From Mytilus edulis (taxonomy: Eukaryota > Mollusca > Bivalvia > Mytilida > Mytilidae): a stretch of DNA of 64,000 nucleotides. Positions 49,786 to 62,334 of the stretch are shown in pieces; within the stretch, counting starts at the first letter, position 1; each line of letters starts with the position of its first letter. The DNA is taken from the NCBI RefSeq assembly GCF_963676685.1, contig NC_092345.1, positions 43,545,838-43,609,837 on the forward strand, written 5' to 3'. A program made the position numbers and the translations under genes. The notes under the pieces are model-generated. The model searched no databases and was not told the DNA's origin. It worked only from the letters and a program-made list of their open reading frames with translations.

Positions 49786-52180
49786 TCAGTTTCATCATTG
49801 TGAACATCAGTAATTTATTTTAACATATGTTTGCAGAGACAACTTTGTAAAATTAAAGTTATAAAACACACTGTTGAAGATCCTGGTGAAAAATTAAAAA
49901 AATTGGGCAGAAATTTTGTAATATTTTTTTGTAAATCTGATAGGACAGGTTAGGAAACAAGTACGTCAGAAAACAATCAATTCATCAATTTGTGTCAATT
50001 AAAATTAAATTTACCAGAAATAGAGAGAATAATAACAACCATAAGATCAGCAAGTCAGCATAGCATTAAGTTTTTATGCTTATACATGCTATTAGTAGTG
50101 TTATTTTGGTGCAGCTGCTGTGTTAATCCATGCCATGGTTATGTTTTCTTATGTTTTGCTAACCAAAGGTTACAATCTATCTTGCTTTGAAACAGATTGT
50201 AAACACTGTCAAGCAAAATCATGCTACACTGAACTTTTTAACATTATGGTGTTGTGCTTTACAATCATAGATTTAACCTTAAAATTAATTCTCAAAACCT
50301 TTTAAAACATATCACTGTTAATAACTTTTTGATTGAATTTTGTGCACATACATAAAGGTTGAGAGTACAAAGCAATATCAGCTTTACAACTGATAAAAAA
50401 AATTTGGATTTTTGTCATACATTTGTGTGTACTAATAACATTCTGGTGTACAAGACCTGAAGCACCCATCTACAGGAAAGCTGGTTAAGCAGGAAATGGT
50501 TGCATCCATGCTTTATTCATGAATACATAGTTTATAAAATTAAAACACATCTGGTGGTCAACATATCTGAAATCATTAATATTTAATTTAAACATATTTT
50601 TTTATAGTGGATTGGGAAACAAGTAATTGCAACTTGTATAAATCCCTTTCCACTTTGCGGGTGCGAGTGCTGCTTTGTAGCGGCATTAGCCTGCTCTTTT
50701 TTTCGAAATCTACAAGGGTGTCTTTTATGTGCAAGAGATATGGTACCTCTTAACACAGGTCAGCCATTTATCATCCACTTCCTACGGACTACCATCGTTT
50801 CCTCATAACCATACTCCCAAATGGTGTCAAGGGAGAGCCAAAAATTCATTTATAGTAACTGCAGATTTTATCAAGCTGTAAATTAGACAAGTTGAGAAAT
50901 CCAAAGATTATCTGAGAACTTCCACTAGGCCGAAAATAATAATATTTTTACATTGAGTCTATGGTAGGGACACTCTGACTTTTAACAGTGCTCATTGAAA
51001 AATAACAAAATAAACTTCAGGGTAGGCTATTTTTGAGCTTGAAAAATAGGGTGAGTACCATAATATGAAACACTTCTTTTTTTATTTGGCCTTACCAATT
51101 TCTAAGAAACAAGAGGAATCACAATTAGTTTAGAAGAAATATGCCGAAATATACCTGGGTTCCTGGTTTGAAACAAGCATATTCACAATAACACTATTTT
51201 ATCTATTATATATAGAATATTATTTCTGTAAAACAATCTTTTCTTATTATATCCATCTTTTTAACTTGATTTAGTAAAGTTTGGAAATACTTTAAATATG
51301 GGAGATAACTCAGGTTTTCAATCATTATGAAATTATTTCTTCCTTACTTAATTAAAATGTAATCACTTTATATACTAACCATTCCTCAATCAAATTGCTT
51401 TCCTTTATGGCTGGCTGTCTCTTCAGTTGTCAATCGGTCATTCTGCTTATTCAAATTCCATCTAAAAACAGGAATTAAGCAAGTTCCTTAGTAACAAAAC
51501 AGGATATAGCTGTTAATGAATTTTCTAATTCAAATGTACTCTCTTTACAAAGCCATTGTCTGTATCATTCTTTGTATTTAGATGGTTCATGAAATCATTT
51601 GATTGATTCAAGGATGTTCATAATCAAGATGGAATCTTGGAAGGGAGATGTGTGGGATTAACAATCAGTGATATTGTTTGCCTTAAATTACCGGAAAATA
51701 AAGGCTTTTTCCCCTGGAGAAGAATCACAATTTAAAAAAAATGGCTTAAAATTTTTCCCAAAGACAACTTTTTTCCCATACAGCTAGCTAGCGCACGCAC
51801 AGTCTAAGTAGTAATTGTGCGTGAATATGAACTGAAAAAAACTCATTTATAGATTTTTCATGCCTAAAATGACTATATGTGCAGATTTGGGGGTCTATTT
51901 CTGTATCATCACTGACCATAAGGGGTCTTCTGTCGAAGCAGGGTTTGACTCTTGAAAGGGGGTCTGCAAATTGAAGTTTCAGTCAAATTCATGGTTTATT
52001 CTAAATTTCCCAATCTGATAAAAATGATGCATATTTTCCCAATAAAAAAGGGTAGAGAAAGTTTTGAAAAAAGCTAACAATATCACTGACAATATATTTT
52101 GAAGGAAAAAACAATTCTGGGTTTTGCCACTAAATTTAAATGGATAACCAAAGGTCTAATCTATAAAAAAAAAAAAAAAC
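49786..52180. other. Intergenic DNA
   Basis: Mostly AT-rich with no gene. A less AT-rich patch at about 50640-50845 (TTTGCGGGTGCGAGTGCTGC to AAATGGTGTCAAGGGAGAGC) differs in composition and may be a fragment of a conserved repeat or degenerate coding sequence; I do not recognise it with confidence. Confidence 0.35.
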
Positions 52181-52658
52181 AAGAGTGCACACACTAAAAT
52201 GTCTCGCCTTCTTTACTAACCATTGATATGATGTTGATAGTTCTGATATAAAGCTTTAATACAACTATCACATTAACTTAACATGATCCAAAAAAATGAG
52301 GTCAAGGTCATATAAACTAAAAATGAAATACATGTACACCTTACAATCATTCAATACACTTAATATAGTTGACTTATTGTTTATAATTTTTTAAGAAATA
52401 GACTTAACCAAGACAAGAGTGCACACGCTGAAATGTCTCGCCTTCTTTACTAATCATTAATATTATGTTGATAGTCCTAAATATAAAGCTTTATTACAAC
52501 TGTCACATAAACTTAACCAAGAAAACTAAACTTTGACCAATGAACCATGAAAATGAGGTCACGGTCAGATGAACCATGCCAGGCATGTATGCCTGGCATG
52601 TACAGCTAACAATTCTTCCATACAACAAATATAGTTTTGACCTTTGCATATAGTTTAA

Positions 52659-53198
52659 AGTCATAAGAAACCTCAAATCAAAAAAAATAATGCATATGTT
52701 TTTTATAACTCAATCGATAGTTTTCATTGTAAAACTTATGTACATATACTTTAATTTATTCATATTTAGAAGAAGTTTACTTTATTTGAATTGCAAGCAA
52801 TTCCCCCGATATATTTTCCGTATGCAAGGTGACCTCAGTGTGACCCATCTCGTAAAAATTCGGTGACCACAATACGCATGGATGTCCTTAAAATAAACTA
52901 TTATCTGAATTTACATGTTAAACACGTGCTCAATTTCCATGCTTTTTGTTTATTTTTCGTCAATTGTTGACAAACAGGTGACAATCGTTAAACTTCGGCT
53001 TCAGAACACGAACTTTAATTACCTGCCATATTTTCACAACAACACTGACAGATTGAAAAAAAAAATTGACGATTATACGAAGTTTACACGAAAAAAATGA
53101 TAAATTGGAGCACAGAAGACTAAGTTTATGATGTTTGTATGCATTGGTTTAAGAATTGAAGAACATTATTTTTCACCGGTCACTCGTTTCTTATGACT
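52659..53198. mobile_element. 540-bp inverted-repeat element with TTAA target duplication, nested in R2
   Basis: Ends AGTCATAAGAAAC and GTTTCTTATGACT are perfect complements. TTAA flanks both sides (52655-52658 and 53199-53202), and R2 sequence resumes directly (TAGTTTAA then GAAAAACAGACC). TTAA duplication is characteristic of piggyBac and Kolobok superfamilies; the terminal sequence does not match the usual piggyBac CCYT start, so Kolobok-like is the better guess. There is no transposase. Confidence 0.88.
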
Positions 53199-53931
53199 TT
53201 AAGAAAAACAGACCAAAACACAAAAACTTAACACTGAGCAATGAACCGTGAAAATGAGGTCAATGTCAAATAAAACCTGCACTACTGACAAATAGATCAT
53301 AAAATATTTCCATACACCAAATATAGTTGACCTATTACAATTAGTATTAGAAAAAAAGACCAAAACTCAAAAACTTAACTTTGACCACTGAACCATGAAA
53401 ATGAGGTCAAGGTCATATGATACCTGCCAGCTAGACATGTACACCTTTTAATCATTCCATAAACCAAATATAGTAGACCTATTGCATAGAGCATAAGAAA
53501 AAATGATCAAAACACAAAAACTTAACTTTGACCACTGAACCATGAAAATGAGGTCAAGGTCATATGACACCTGCCACTTGGACATGTACACCTTAAAGTC
53601 CTTCCATACACTGAATATACTAGACCTATTACTTATAGTATCTGAGATATGGACTTGACCCCCAAAACTTAACCTTGTTCACTGATCTTATATGAAATGA
53701 GGTTGAGGTCAAGTAAAAATTGTCTGACGGGCATGAGGACCTTGCAAGGTACGCACATATTTTACCAAATATAGTTATCCTATGACTTATAATAAGAGAG
53801 AATTTAACATTACAAAAAAATATTAATTTATTTTTCAAGTAGTCACTGAACCATGAAAATGAGGTCAAGGACATGGGACAAATGAAAATTTGTAACATGA
53901 GGCATCCATATACAAAGTATGCAGTGGCGGA

Positions 53932-54074
53932 TTCAGAAATTTTCATAAGTGGGGGCCCACTGACTGACCTAAGAGGGGGCCCGCTCCAGTCACGCTTCAA
54001 TGATTCCCTATATAAGCAACCAAATTTTTTCCCAAAAAGGGGGGGCCCGGGCCCCACCTCTAAATCCGCCTCTG
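53932..54074. mobile_element. 143-bp MITE, CAGTGGCGGATT family, copy 1
   Basis: Starts CAGTGGCGGATTCAGAAATT and ends TAAATCCGCCTCTG. GTATG is duplicated at both borders (53927-53931, 54075-54079), and the host R2 sequence continues as GTATGAAGCATCC. Long G runs and C runs lie inside the ends. A second copy is at 58803-58955. Confidence 0.88.
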
Positions 54075-54330
54075 GTATGAAGCATCCAGGTCTTCCAGCT
54101 CCTTAAATATAAAGCTTTTAAGAAGTTTGCTAACGCCGCCAACGCCACCGCTGCCTGATCACTATCTCTATGTCAAGCTTTCTGCAAAAAAAGTTGCAGG
54201 CTCGACAAAAACTAAACATTAACCAATGAACCATGAAAATGAGGTCAATGTCAGATGAATCATGCCAGTTGGACATGTACACCTCACAATCCTTCCTTAC
54301 AACAAATATAGTTGACCTATTGCTTACATT

Positions 54331-55500
54331 TAAGACTAGATGCGACACGAATGGCCCCCGTCTCAAAAAGTTACAAAAATCTGCAATTTCAATAACACAT
54401 GTGGACACAAATATGAGGGTAGTCTCACATATCAAAAATCAGCTCAAAATCTGGAGGTGTACAGTGCGTATAACTGATTTTCAACAATTTTCAACAAAAT
54501 TAGCGGAACGGAAGAAACTTAAACTTGATCTGTAACTCATCATGAGTAACTCACATATCAAAAATCAGCCCAATATCTGAAAGCAGTGAAAGAAGATCAG
54601 ACTTGATGAAATATCATAATCTGAAATTGCTAGAAGCAGTGCCCATAGGAACTTGGGGACAGTACCATTTTTTAAGCCCTCCCCCTTTTTTTCTCCAAAA
54701 TCCATCATTTTTTATATATTCTATTCATTTCAGTTATTTTCGGGTTTTTCTGTATTCTATGAACATAAATTTAGCTGAGTCAATGTCAAAATAATATTAA
54801 TTCAATTACGATATATTGCTATTATTTTGTTGTGCGTGTTAATTTCCCACATTACATATATATATTGTCTGTGTATTGCATATGTTATTGTTTGTATGCT
54901 ATATGCCCTATAAATTTGGTGTAAAAAATATTCTCTTCTATTCTATGATAATTCTATTCTATTATCAATAACTTGTATTTGCTATTTGTTATCAATTCCA
55001 GGTTTACTATCCACAGCCATCGGTGTATCTATATATATCTATATCAATGACCGCTGTGGATAACAGATTTAGGAAAAAGGGGGAGGGTTAAAAAAAGTCC
55101 TGTCCTCAAATACCTATGGCAGTGCCAACATGATCAAACTAGGCCATCACATGAAAATGTATATATGCTTATCTGAATATGTTTTTTTTTATTTAGTAAA
55201 ATTATAAAACTTATTTTCATTTCTTCAATGTGTATATTTGCTCTTATTATATGCTATAACAGCAGTAGTTTACATATGATGTCCCTCTATTTTCATGGAA
55301 TATGAATTGATAGGGAGCTTAAACACAAGTTATAAATTAAGTAAAAATAATTTAAATATAAAGGAATATTTTAAAACATTCAAAATTTTAATATAATTGA
55401 TATATGCAAGGGTCAGTTTCCAAAGCGTTTGTCTCTAAACCTTCAATTATGCTTTCAGGATATGTACCCCTGATTCACCCTGGAGTTGATTTAATGATCT
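54331..55500. other. Intergenic DNA
   Basis: TCACATATCAAAAATCAGC is repeated at about 54427 and 54552, indicating a small local duplication. Otherwise AT-rich without supportable genes. Confidence 0.4.
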
Positions 55501-57085
55501 TTAATGGTAAACATATGGAAATGTTATAGAAAATCCACAGCCTTTCCCCTTGTACTCTCATATTTGGCAATTATGTGCTTGAAAAATAGAGGATTATTGC
55601 ATGCAGTGCCAGCAATGATTTCCTTAAAACCAGTTTATAAATTATTTAGATATTGGTTAAAGATTATGTGCCCTTATGCTGTTTCAATACTAAACATATG
55701 GAAATTTCATAGAAAAAATCCATAGCCTTTTCCCCTTATACTCTCTTATTTGGCAAATCGGTGCTTGATAAATAGAGGATTATTGCATGTAGTGCTAGCA
55801 ATGAATTCCTTAAAACCAGTTTATAAATTATTTAGATAATGGTTAAAACAAACAATTCAAGTACACCTTCTGGAGTGTGCTTGACTTTAATGACTCAGCA
55901 CGAGTAGGTTGTTTAGGATTTTTTTTTATAACAATAAACGCACATCATAGAAAAACAAGTTAATATTCTATGTCCATTTTATGATAGGTACATATGAAGC
56001 GATAAAAAATATTGTTTTGTAAAAAGCACTTTTTAGTACAAATGAGCACATGTTTTTATATTATTTAAGGAAACTTTTCCCAAAGACCTATGATACATCT
56101 GTATCTGTTATTATATGGTAAAACATGTCCAAGATTATTTTTTAAATCTTTCTTTTAGACAAGTTGTTACATTTATAATGAATTTTTCCCCTTTAAATTT
56201 AAAAATCTAACTTTTTTTTTCTTTTTTTTTCTAAGACTGTAAAATGACCCTTGCCTGAGGAAAAGTCCCTTATTTAATGGATATCCCTCATTTGCGTGTT
56301 TGTTCCCAACCTGTTTTAAAGTTTTATAACAAAAATCTGTTTTAAAGTCTCAATTTTCTACAAAAATCACCTTTTCTATTAAATGCAATTAAACAAAAAA
56401 TGATAATGCTTTTCACAAAGTTTTCCCTTGCTACATGTACAAAATGCCCCATATCTTTCATTATTGTTGCTGTTTTGATTCTATTGCTGTTTGAAAATTT
56501 CATGATTCACATGGCTACAGAATGACCCCTTCTGTGTAGCCATGTAATAATGAAATTTTAAAACTGCAATAGTATCAAAACAGCGAAGAAAATGAATAGT
56601 AGAGATGGGCCATTGTGTTCATATACTAAGGGGAAACTTAGTGCAAAGCATTAGTATTCATTGTTTTATTGCATTTAATAGAAAAAGGGAATTTTGTGGC
56701 AGATAAAACCCAATTTCTGTAGAAAATTCACAGACATTAATGCAGAGAATTTTGTTATAAGACATTGATGACTTACTTGTGTTTCTATGATGTGCTAGCG
56801 TTTATTGTTGGCAAAACTTTCTAAACAATCTTTAAATTACAAAATACCTCGTGCTGAGTCACGAAAGTTGAGCGCACCCTAAAAGGTGTACTTGAATTGG
56901 TCCATATTTATATTTGATTTCACCAATATCCAAATTTATAAACTTGTTTAAAGGAAATCATTGCTAGCATGCTGCATGCAATAATCCTCTATCTATCAAG
57001 CAACGAATTTTTAAATATGAGAGTTCAAGGGGAAAGGCTGTGGATTTTCTTTAAAATTTTCATATGTTTTGCATTGAGACTATAA
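55500..57085. repeat. 1.6 kb imperfect palindrome (fold-back), with one arm end tandemly duplicated
   Basis: Matching inverted segments nest around a centre near 56526. The central hairpin starts CATGGCTACAGAATG. Further out, ACCTTTTCTATTAAATGCAA (56370) pairs with 56670. AACAATAAACGCACATCATA (55931) pairs with 56795-56815, and CAATTCAAGTACACCTT (55855) with 56881-56897. The outermost block at 55690-55850 pairs with about 56920-57070. That block also has a direct tandem copy at 55508-55690. No ORF of note. Confidence 0.8.
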
Positions 57086-58187
57086 GACCTATAATGTCAC
57101 TTTCGTTCATTTTAAAAAAAAGTATGAACACATTTTTTTATTTACCTTTCGTTGTTTTTCGTCCTTCTCAGATTCGAAAATGCTGTTTCCCTTGTGAATA
57201 AGACGTTAACTCTCTGGAATTTTCTATCGATGCTCAACGTAACATTTGTGGTTCAAATTTAAAAAGATGCATGCGCAATGCGGTTTATAGAATCTTGGAT
57301 AAAGGTAACTTTCGCTTACTTTGACCTTGACCACTGACAAAGGTTCATTCGATTTGATTGTTTTCTTCCAATTCAATTATAAATTGATTGTCCTTCGGCT
57401 TGCATAACTTTTTTCAAATGTCCTAAATAGCAGAAACTTGGTTAACAATAGAAAAATGGGGGTTTAGGAAAGGGGCATCTATTGGTCTAATATATAAATA
57501 TATATAAAATAGTTTTAACGTTTGATGATCTGTATCGTATGTAACCCAAATGTAAGAGAACAAATTTTATAAGTCGTGTTTTGATCCATAAAATGAAAAT
57601 AATCTGGGAAAATACATACCTTTTATGTGTGTGGCTTAAAAAGCTTCAAAGATTACATTAAGTCTTTTCTTCTCTAAAACATGTCAGACTTGTTCGTCTA
57701 AAGAGAAAGTTTTTTTTTAAACATTTCAGCGGGAAGCTTTCCACTGGTCAATAATTGAGGGTCATAAAACATCAAACCAATGAGAACCAACAAAACAAGA
57801 CACACCCTCGACACGAAAACAACTCACAAATTCATTCGACCAAAGCCTTGTTGATCAATTAAATATCGATCTCAAATTGAGTATAATCATGTAACTTAAG
57901 GACAAATTATAATAAAGAACGAACATTCATTTTAAATCCATATACTCAAGAAGCGTTTTTTCATATATTATTTATTTTTAATAGCATATAGTTTTACATG
58001 TACTAGTATATACCTATCGAGGTCTTCAATATACGGACTAACCGGCGAATTTGTCCTTAACAGACGTACACCTGATATCTAGATTTCCTAAGTTATTAGA
58101 ACAATTGGTTTTTATTTAAAAGGTCTTTAGAACTGAGGACAGAGGTGGCAATGGCAATTAGATATTGTAATATTGTAAATTTATCAC
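57086..58187. other. Intergenic DNA
   Basis: AT-rich, no gene or repeat structure that I can support. Confidence 0.4.
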
Positions 58188-58190
58188 TTA

Positions 58191-58398
58191 GGCAGCAACC
58201 ATTTGATTTTCTGTTGGGGGGGGGGGGCAAATGTTTGTTTCACCCTCAGCTGCCACTATATGTAATGCTTAATTTGAAAAAAAAAATTGTTTTCGACTTG
58301 TCGCCAAAAAATAGATTGTTTTTCGCCATAAGCCCAGAAAAAAAATCCATAGCCCCCCCCCCCCCCCTTCCCCCCTAGAAAATCAAATGGTTGCTGCC
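58191..58398. mobile_element. 208-bp Harbinger-like MITE
   Basis: Terminal inverted repeats GGCAGCAACCATTTGATTTT and complement are perfect over more than 20 bp. TTA is duplicated on both sides (58188-58190, 58399-58401). A GGC-starting TIR with a TWA duplication is the PIF/Harbinger signature. Inside the left end is a run of about 13 G and inside the right end a run of about 15 C. The 113-aa ORF overlapping it is not a gene. Confidence 0.88.
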
Positions 58399-58802
58399 TT
58401 ATGATTTTTATGGGATTTTTGGTGGGTTTTTTATAGACCTCTGAAGAGTTTTGTTCTATTTTGTTGGTTACTGTTTGTTTAAACTTGTTTTGCCACAAAC
58501 ATTTAATGTTTAATGACAATAAAATTGAATGAATTCGAATCAGTAGACAACTCCGGCAATAAAGTACAATACTCTTTGATGTGGACGCAGTTAACAACAG
58601 TGTCCTAAAACTATTGCAATGTCATTATATAAAATGAAATTGTTATAAGAATCATTGTGGATACTAGTAGTAGTACTAGGACTTCCGACACTATTGACAG
58701 TTCATGCCTTCATGAAATGAAATTTTAACTCAAACAAAGCTGAATTACCTTAGTCTTGTGCTATTCCTGATCAGAGCTTTCTCCAAAAAAATCACCTTAC
58801 CT

Positions 58803-58955
58803 CAGTGGCGGATTCAAACTTTTTCATAAAAAGGGGGGGGACTGACTGCCATAAGAAGGGACCCACTACCGTGATTCATTAAATAAGCAACCAAATTTTT
58901 CCCACAAAAGGGGGCCGCCCGACTATCCCCCCCCCCCCCTCTAAATCCGCTTCTG
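58803..58955. mobile_element. 153-bp MITE, CAGTGGCGGATT family, copy 2
   Basis: Starts CAGTGGCGGATTCAAACTTT and ends TAAATCCGCTTCTG, homologous to 53932-54074 over its whole length with the same G-run and C-run layout. Flanks TACCT and AACCT would be a 5-bp duplication with one mismatch, suggesting an older insertion. Confidence 0.85.
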
Positions 58956-60763
58956 AACCTTGTCTGTGTAATAATAAAAAGAATTTTTCATGAGTAAATT
59001 AAAAAAGATTAAAAGAGTATTCTAAAAGAAGAATTTACCATTGTCATTAATCTGACAGCGATCAATCGATTATAAAATAAATATAAAATAATTTGACTCA
59101 GTTCAGCAATACAAACTTCTTGAAACCCGAATTGTAAATTGTTGAAACTTAAGTAATTTCAAAGTTTCGAAAATCCTGCCACAATTTTACATGTCTGTCC
59201 GGACTACTTTGACCAAGTTTAACCTCTATCTGAAATCAGAATATTTTACAATTTGTTCATCCGTTGTTTTAAAGTACATGCATGTGTATTTCTTTTTTAG
59301 ACTCGGTGCTCGGTGCTTCAATTGATATTTGACGTGTAATATTTATTATGCGTGAACCAGTTAGGGGGAGTTAAATTTAAGATATATAATTGTCAATATT
59401 TTTAAATTGATTTTTTTTTAAATTTGAGAAGGAAAGTATATTGCATTTAAATTCAACATAAATTATTGTTATGTAATAAATAAGAGATAGGATATATACA
59501 TGTACTTCTCGAATCCTATAAGTTTATAGTCTTTAAATTGTTTATTTATTACTGTGTATTCTTCTTGTACCATTCGATACATCAAATTTGTCCTTTAGTT
59601 AAAGTATATTGGAGCCTTTACAATCTTTTCTATTACTATTTTTTAATTACTTCAATGTACATTGTCGTTGAAAATATTTAAATCAACTAAATAATGAGAC
59701 AACAATACTTATAGTTGACCAATGATCCGGCCCACTAACCGAGCTTCTGTTTTATGTAAATTGAACCATCGCGCAAACAAACATTCATGTATATTCATTA
59801 TGGAGCAGCAAATATTTAATTTTTCAATTAACTATTGATCAAGTATTGGAAAGATATTTAATAATGGTAAGTGCTTGAATACGAAATTTACATATTTTTT
59901 TAAATTGGCAACTTCAATCGATTTTCTGATAAAAGAGTCTTAGAAGTATAAATATTGCAACTTGACTTAAACAATTATTGCTTTGCATTGAAGTATATTG
60001 GTTTTCAAAGATTTAAGTTAGTCCCAAATTGACTGCTTTTACATACAGACTTTCAGGTAAGAAAAAACATTATATTAAACGCTCTTATATAATAAAATGA
60101 TGAAGATTTTTAAAACTGATTATAGTAGTAGACTGGCCACGTATTTGAGAGATGCCAAAATCTGTTTTTATCTGAATATTGCTATTTCTTTTGTACCAGA
60201 TATTTCTCGAAGTTATAAATGTGAAAGTCTCCGAGTTATTTCCCTTCTCCCGGCGACACAAACGACATACATTAGTGTATCCGTATTTGCAAAAAGCTAA
60301 TCGGTTCTGATAATGATAATGATAACGACCTAACACGTTGAAAATCAAGCTCAGAGTCAGCTCAAAATTAAGATCAACAGGATTCATATTCTTATTTCAT
60401 TTAGATGTTCTCGGCATAATAACATATGTGCTAATCACCGTACGTGATACTATTTGCCACTGGACGTTTATCACTTATCCATTTAGTAATTAATTTAAAC
60501 CTAGAATGAATCGAGGTAGTCGAGGAGAAATCCAAATGTCGGGGTATTGAAAAATATTGAATTTGTGAATTTGTACAAATAATCGGAGAATTATACAATT
60601 TCATCTTTCGTTCTTTGGGCGTTTTTTAGACAAAATTTATCTATGTCTTAACAGTTTAAGTTTAATCTTAATTGTACTGTCAGTATATGTTTAACTATTA
60701 AAACATAATTGTGTCTGGACTTCAAATACTGATGTTTGCATTTGTCTTTGCTTATTGTCTTAG
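58956..60763. other. Upstream region of the unknown coding exon
   Basis: AT-rich. A donor-like ACTTTCAG/GTAAGA at 60056/60057 could end a non-coding first exon that splices to 60764. The short overlapping ORFs on both strands at 60085-60387 have no recognised homology. Confidence 0.35.
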
Positions 60764-60773
60764 GACTTTTAAA

Positions 60774-61232
60774 ATGTTATTCTATGACCACAATATTTTG
60801 CAGAATAACCACTCATCAGAAACTAGTATCAACTCTTACAAACATGTGAGAAGTAGTGGGTATTTGGCGCCGAAATATCGTTATCGAAACCCGCCATCAA
60901 CGATGTCCTGGTTGGAAGATGACATCGATCTCAACGATATAGAAGGAAAGGATCGATCAAAAAGTCCAGAACCACAACTCGATGATTTTATACAAAAAGT
61001 TTTGCAAACCAAGAGAAATTCGATCACTCGAACAAAAGAAAAGGCATATAAAAGCGCTCTCTACCTAGCAACAAACATTGTAGCTGTAGCTTTTGAAAAT
61101 GAATGGCTGTATCCAATGTATATCCGCAACACAGAGAGAGAAGCCGATCTCTGTGATTTCAGAGCGGTAGATAAAAATGTTTATGTTGGATTGGTTCCTC
61201 TCAGAAAACCTATCAGAATGAACGCATTCATG
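60774..61232 (+). CDS. Likely coding exon of an unrecognised protein
   Basis: A strong pyrimidine-rich acceptor ends at 60763 (GTCTTAG). An ATG follows at 60774 and the frame stays open for 153 codons to a donor at ATG/GTAAAT (61232/61233, phase 0); without splicing it would stop at 61262. The frame also runs back to about 60711 through a Phe/Leu-rich stretch that looks like intron polypyrimidine tract, so I prefer the later start. The product is hydrophilic in its first half (SKSPEPQLDDFIQ at about residue 62) and more globular in its second half (LATNIVAVAFENEWLYPMYI, then DKNVYVGLVPLRKPIRM). No signal peptide, membrane segment or catalytic motif is evident and I do not recognise the family. 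Codon content and paired splice signals favour a real exon. Later exons are not found before the repeats at 62.3 kb, so the gene may continue beyond the window. Confidence 0.6.
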
Positions 61233-61262
61233 GTAAATATAATATATAATATCCGCAAATGA

Positions 61263-62334
61263 AACATTTTTTTTTTTCTAATTTACGTAACAGTGTTTTT
61301 TAAGACGTCACATCGATTTCAATTTACAACCAAATGAAATAATTATATTTTTTTTTATTAAACACATGATGCAGCTCTAAGCAAAATTGATCATATATAG
61401 GTTGCATTTCTGTAAATATTGACAATGCAATTTCCCATAGGAACTCCTTTTATGGCTATTAAAACTGTACCACCTTTACTGTGAAGTTTTGAAAAAATCT
61501 TATTCTAGAATTGATAGTTCATATGCACTACAATTTTTTTCAAAGGTCAAAATATAGGGCTGTGCGGCATATTTTCAACGTTTATATGCACTGAACTTTT
61601 CAGAGTTTAAGCTAACACTAATTTTCTTAACTACCCCTACCTCGAATGAAGGGTTACCACAGATTTCAATGTAAACAATATGCACACGTATATTTACTGG
61701 TAACATTCCCAAGATATGTCTCTATGAGATGGAACACAGAGAGCATAACTGGGAACCAGTATGTAAACAAAATTAATTTTCTATGAATATTCTAAATCTC
61801 CCCAAAAGAGGCGTGGTTTGAGAAACAGCTGTATTTACAAAGTGCAACCTATAGATGGTTTAGTGGTGCTGTTTATTCCCTTTTGCTGTAAGGCTCTTAG
61901 AAGTTTATTCTGTGGACTTATATTGGTACGAGCCAACCTGGTGAAAATTCCAGAAACGCGTGTCATTCTGACGAATATTAATTTAACGTGTCTTTCTTTA
62001 AAATGAGAAGCCTTCATGTACTTCTCTATGCGATTTAATGATGTGGCAGCCAATGGTTGGCCAGCATACTCAAATTTAATCACTTTTACCCGAGTTAAAC
62101 ACAGGGCCTTATGTCAATATGTGTTTTACGTTATATTTAGCAGCCATCGTATTTAAGATTTCAGATCGCAAACAAAAAATGGAAGAGGAGCGTTTTTCAG
62201 AAAAATCTCTTTGTATCTTTTTACAATGTATTTTTTCTTCTTTAGTTAAACAAGGAGTAAACGCACCCTCTATTCGTTTGTGCAGGATTTGGGTTTACTG
62301 TGTTTCAGACGGTTTCTGAGAAGAACATATGTCT
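61263..62334. other. Downstream intron or intergenic DNA with an unassigned ORF
   Basis: The minus strand at 61835-62083 has an 82-codon ORF (contains YAGQPLAATSLNRIEKYM) of fairly protein-like composition. It lacks splice support and family recognition and may be a piece of a dispersed repeat. Otherwise nothing is seen. Confidence 0.3.

Larger units (their letters stand above)
52181..54330 (+). repeat. Complex locus of repeat family R2 (three partial or full copies)
   Basis: A truncated copy starts at about 52181 (AACAAGAGTGCACACACTAA). A longer copy starts at about 52414 with ACAAGAGTGCACACGCTGAA and runs to CAAAAAAAGTTGCAGGCTCG near 54205. A third fragment follows to about 54330. Two small transposons are nested in the long copy (52659-53198 and 53932-54074). 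The 142-aa and 101-aa ORFs in this region are repeat-derived. Confidence 0.8.

Noticed and set aside
53629-54535. 100-142 aa ORFs on both strands
   Set aside because: Entirely inside R2 repeat copies and the CAGTGGCGG MITE, both present elsewhere.
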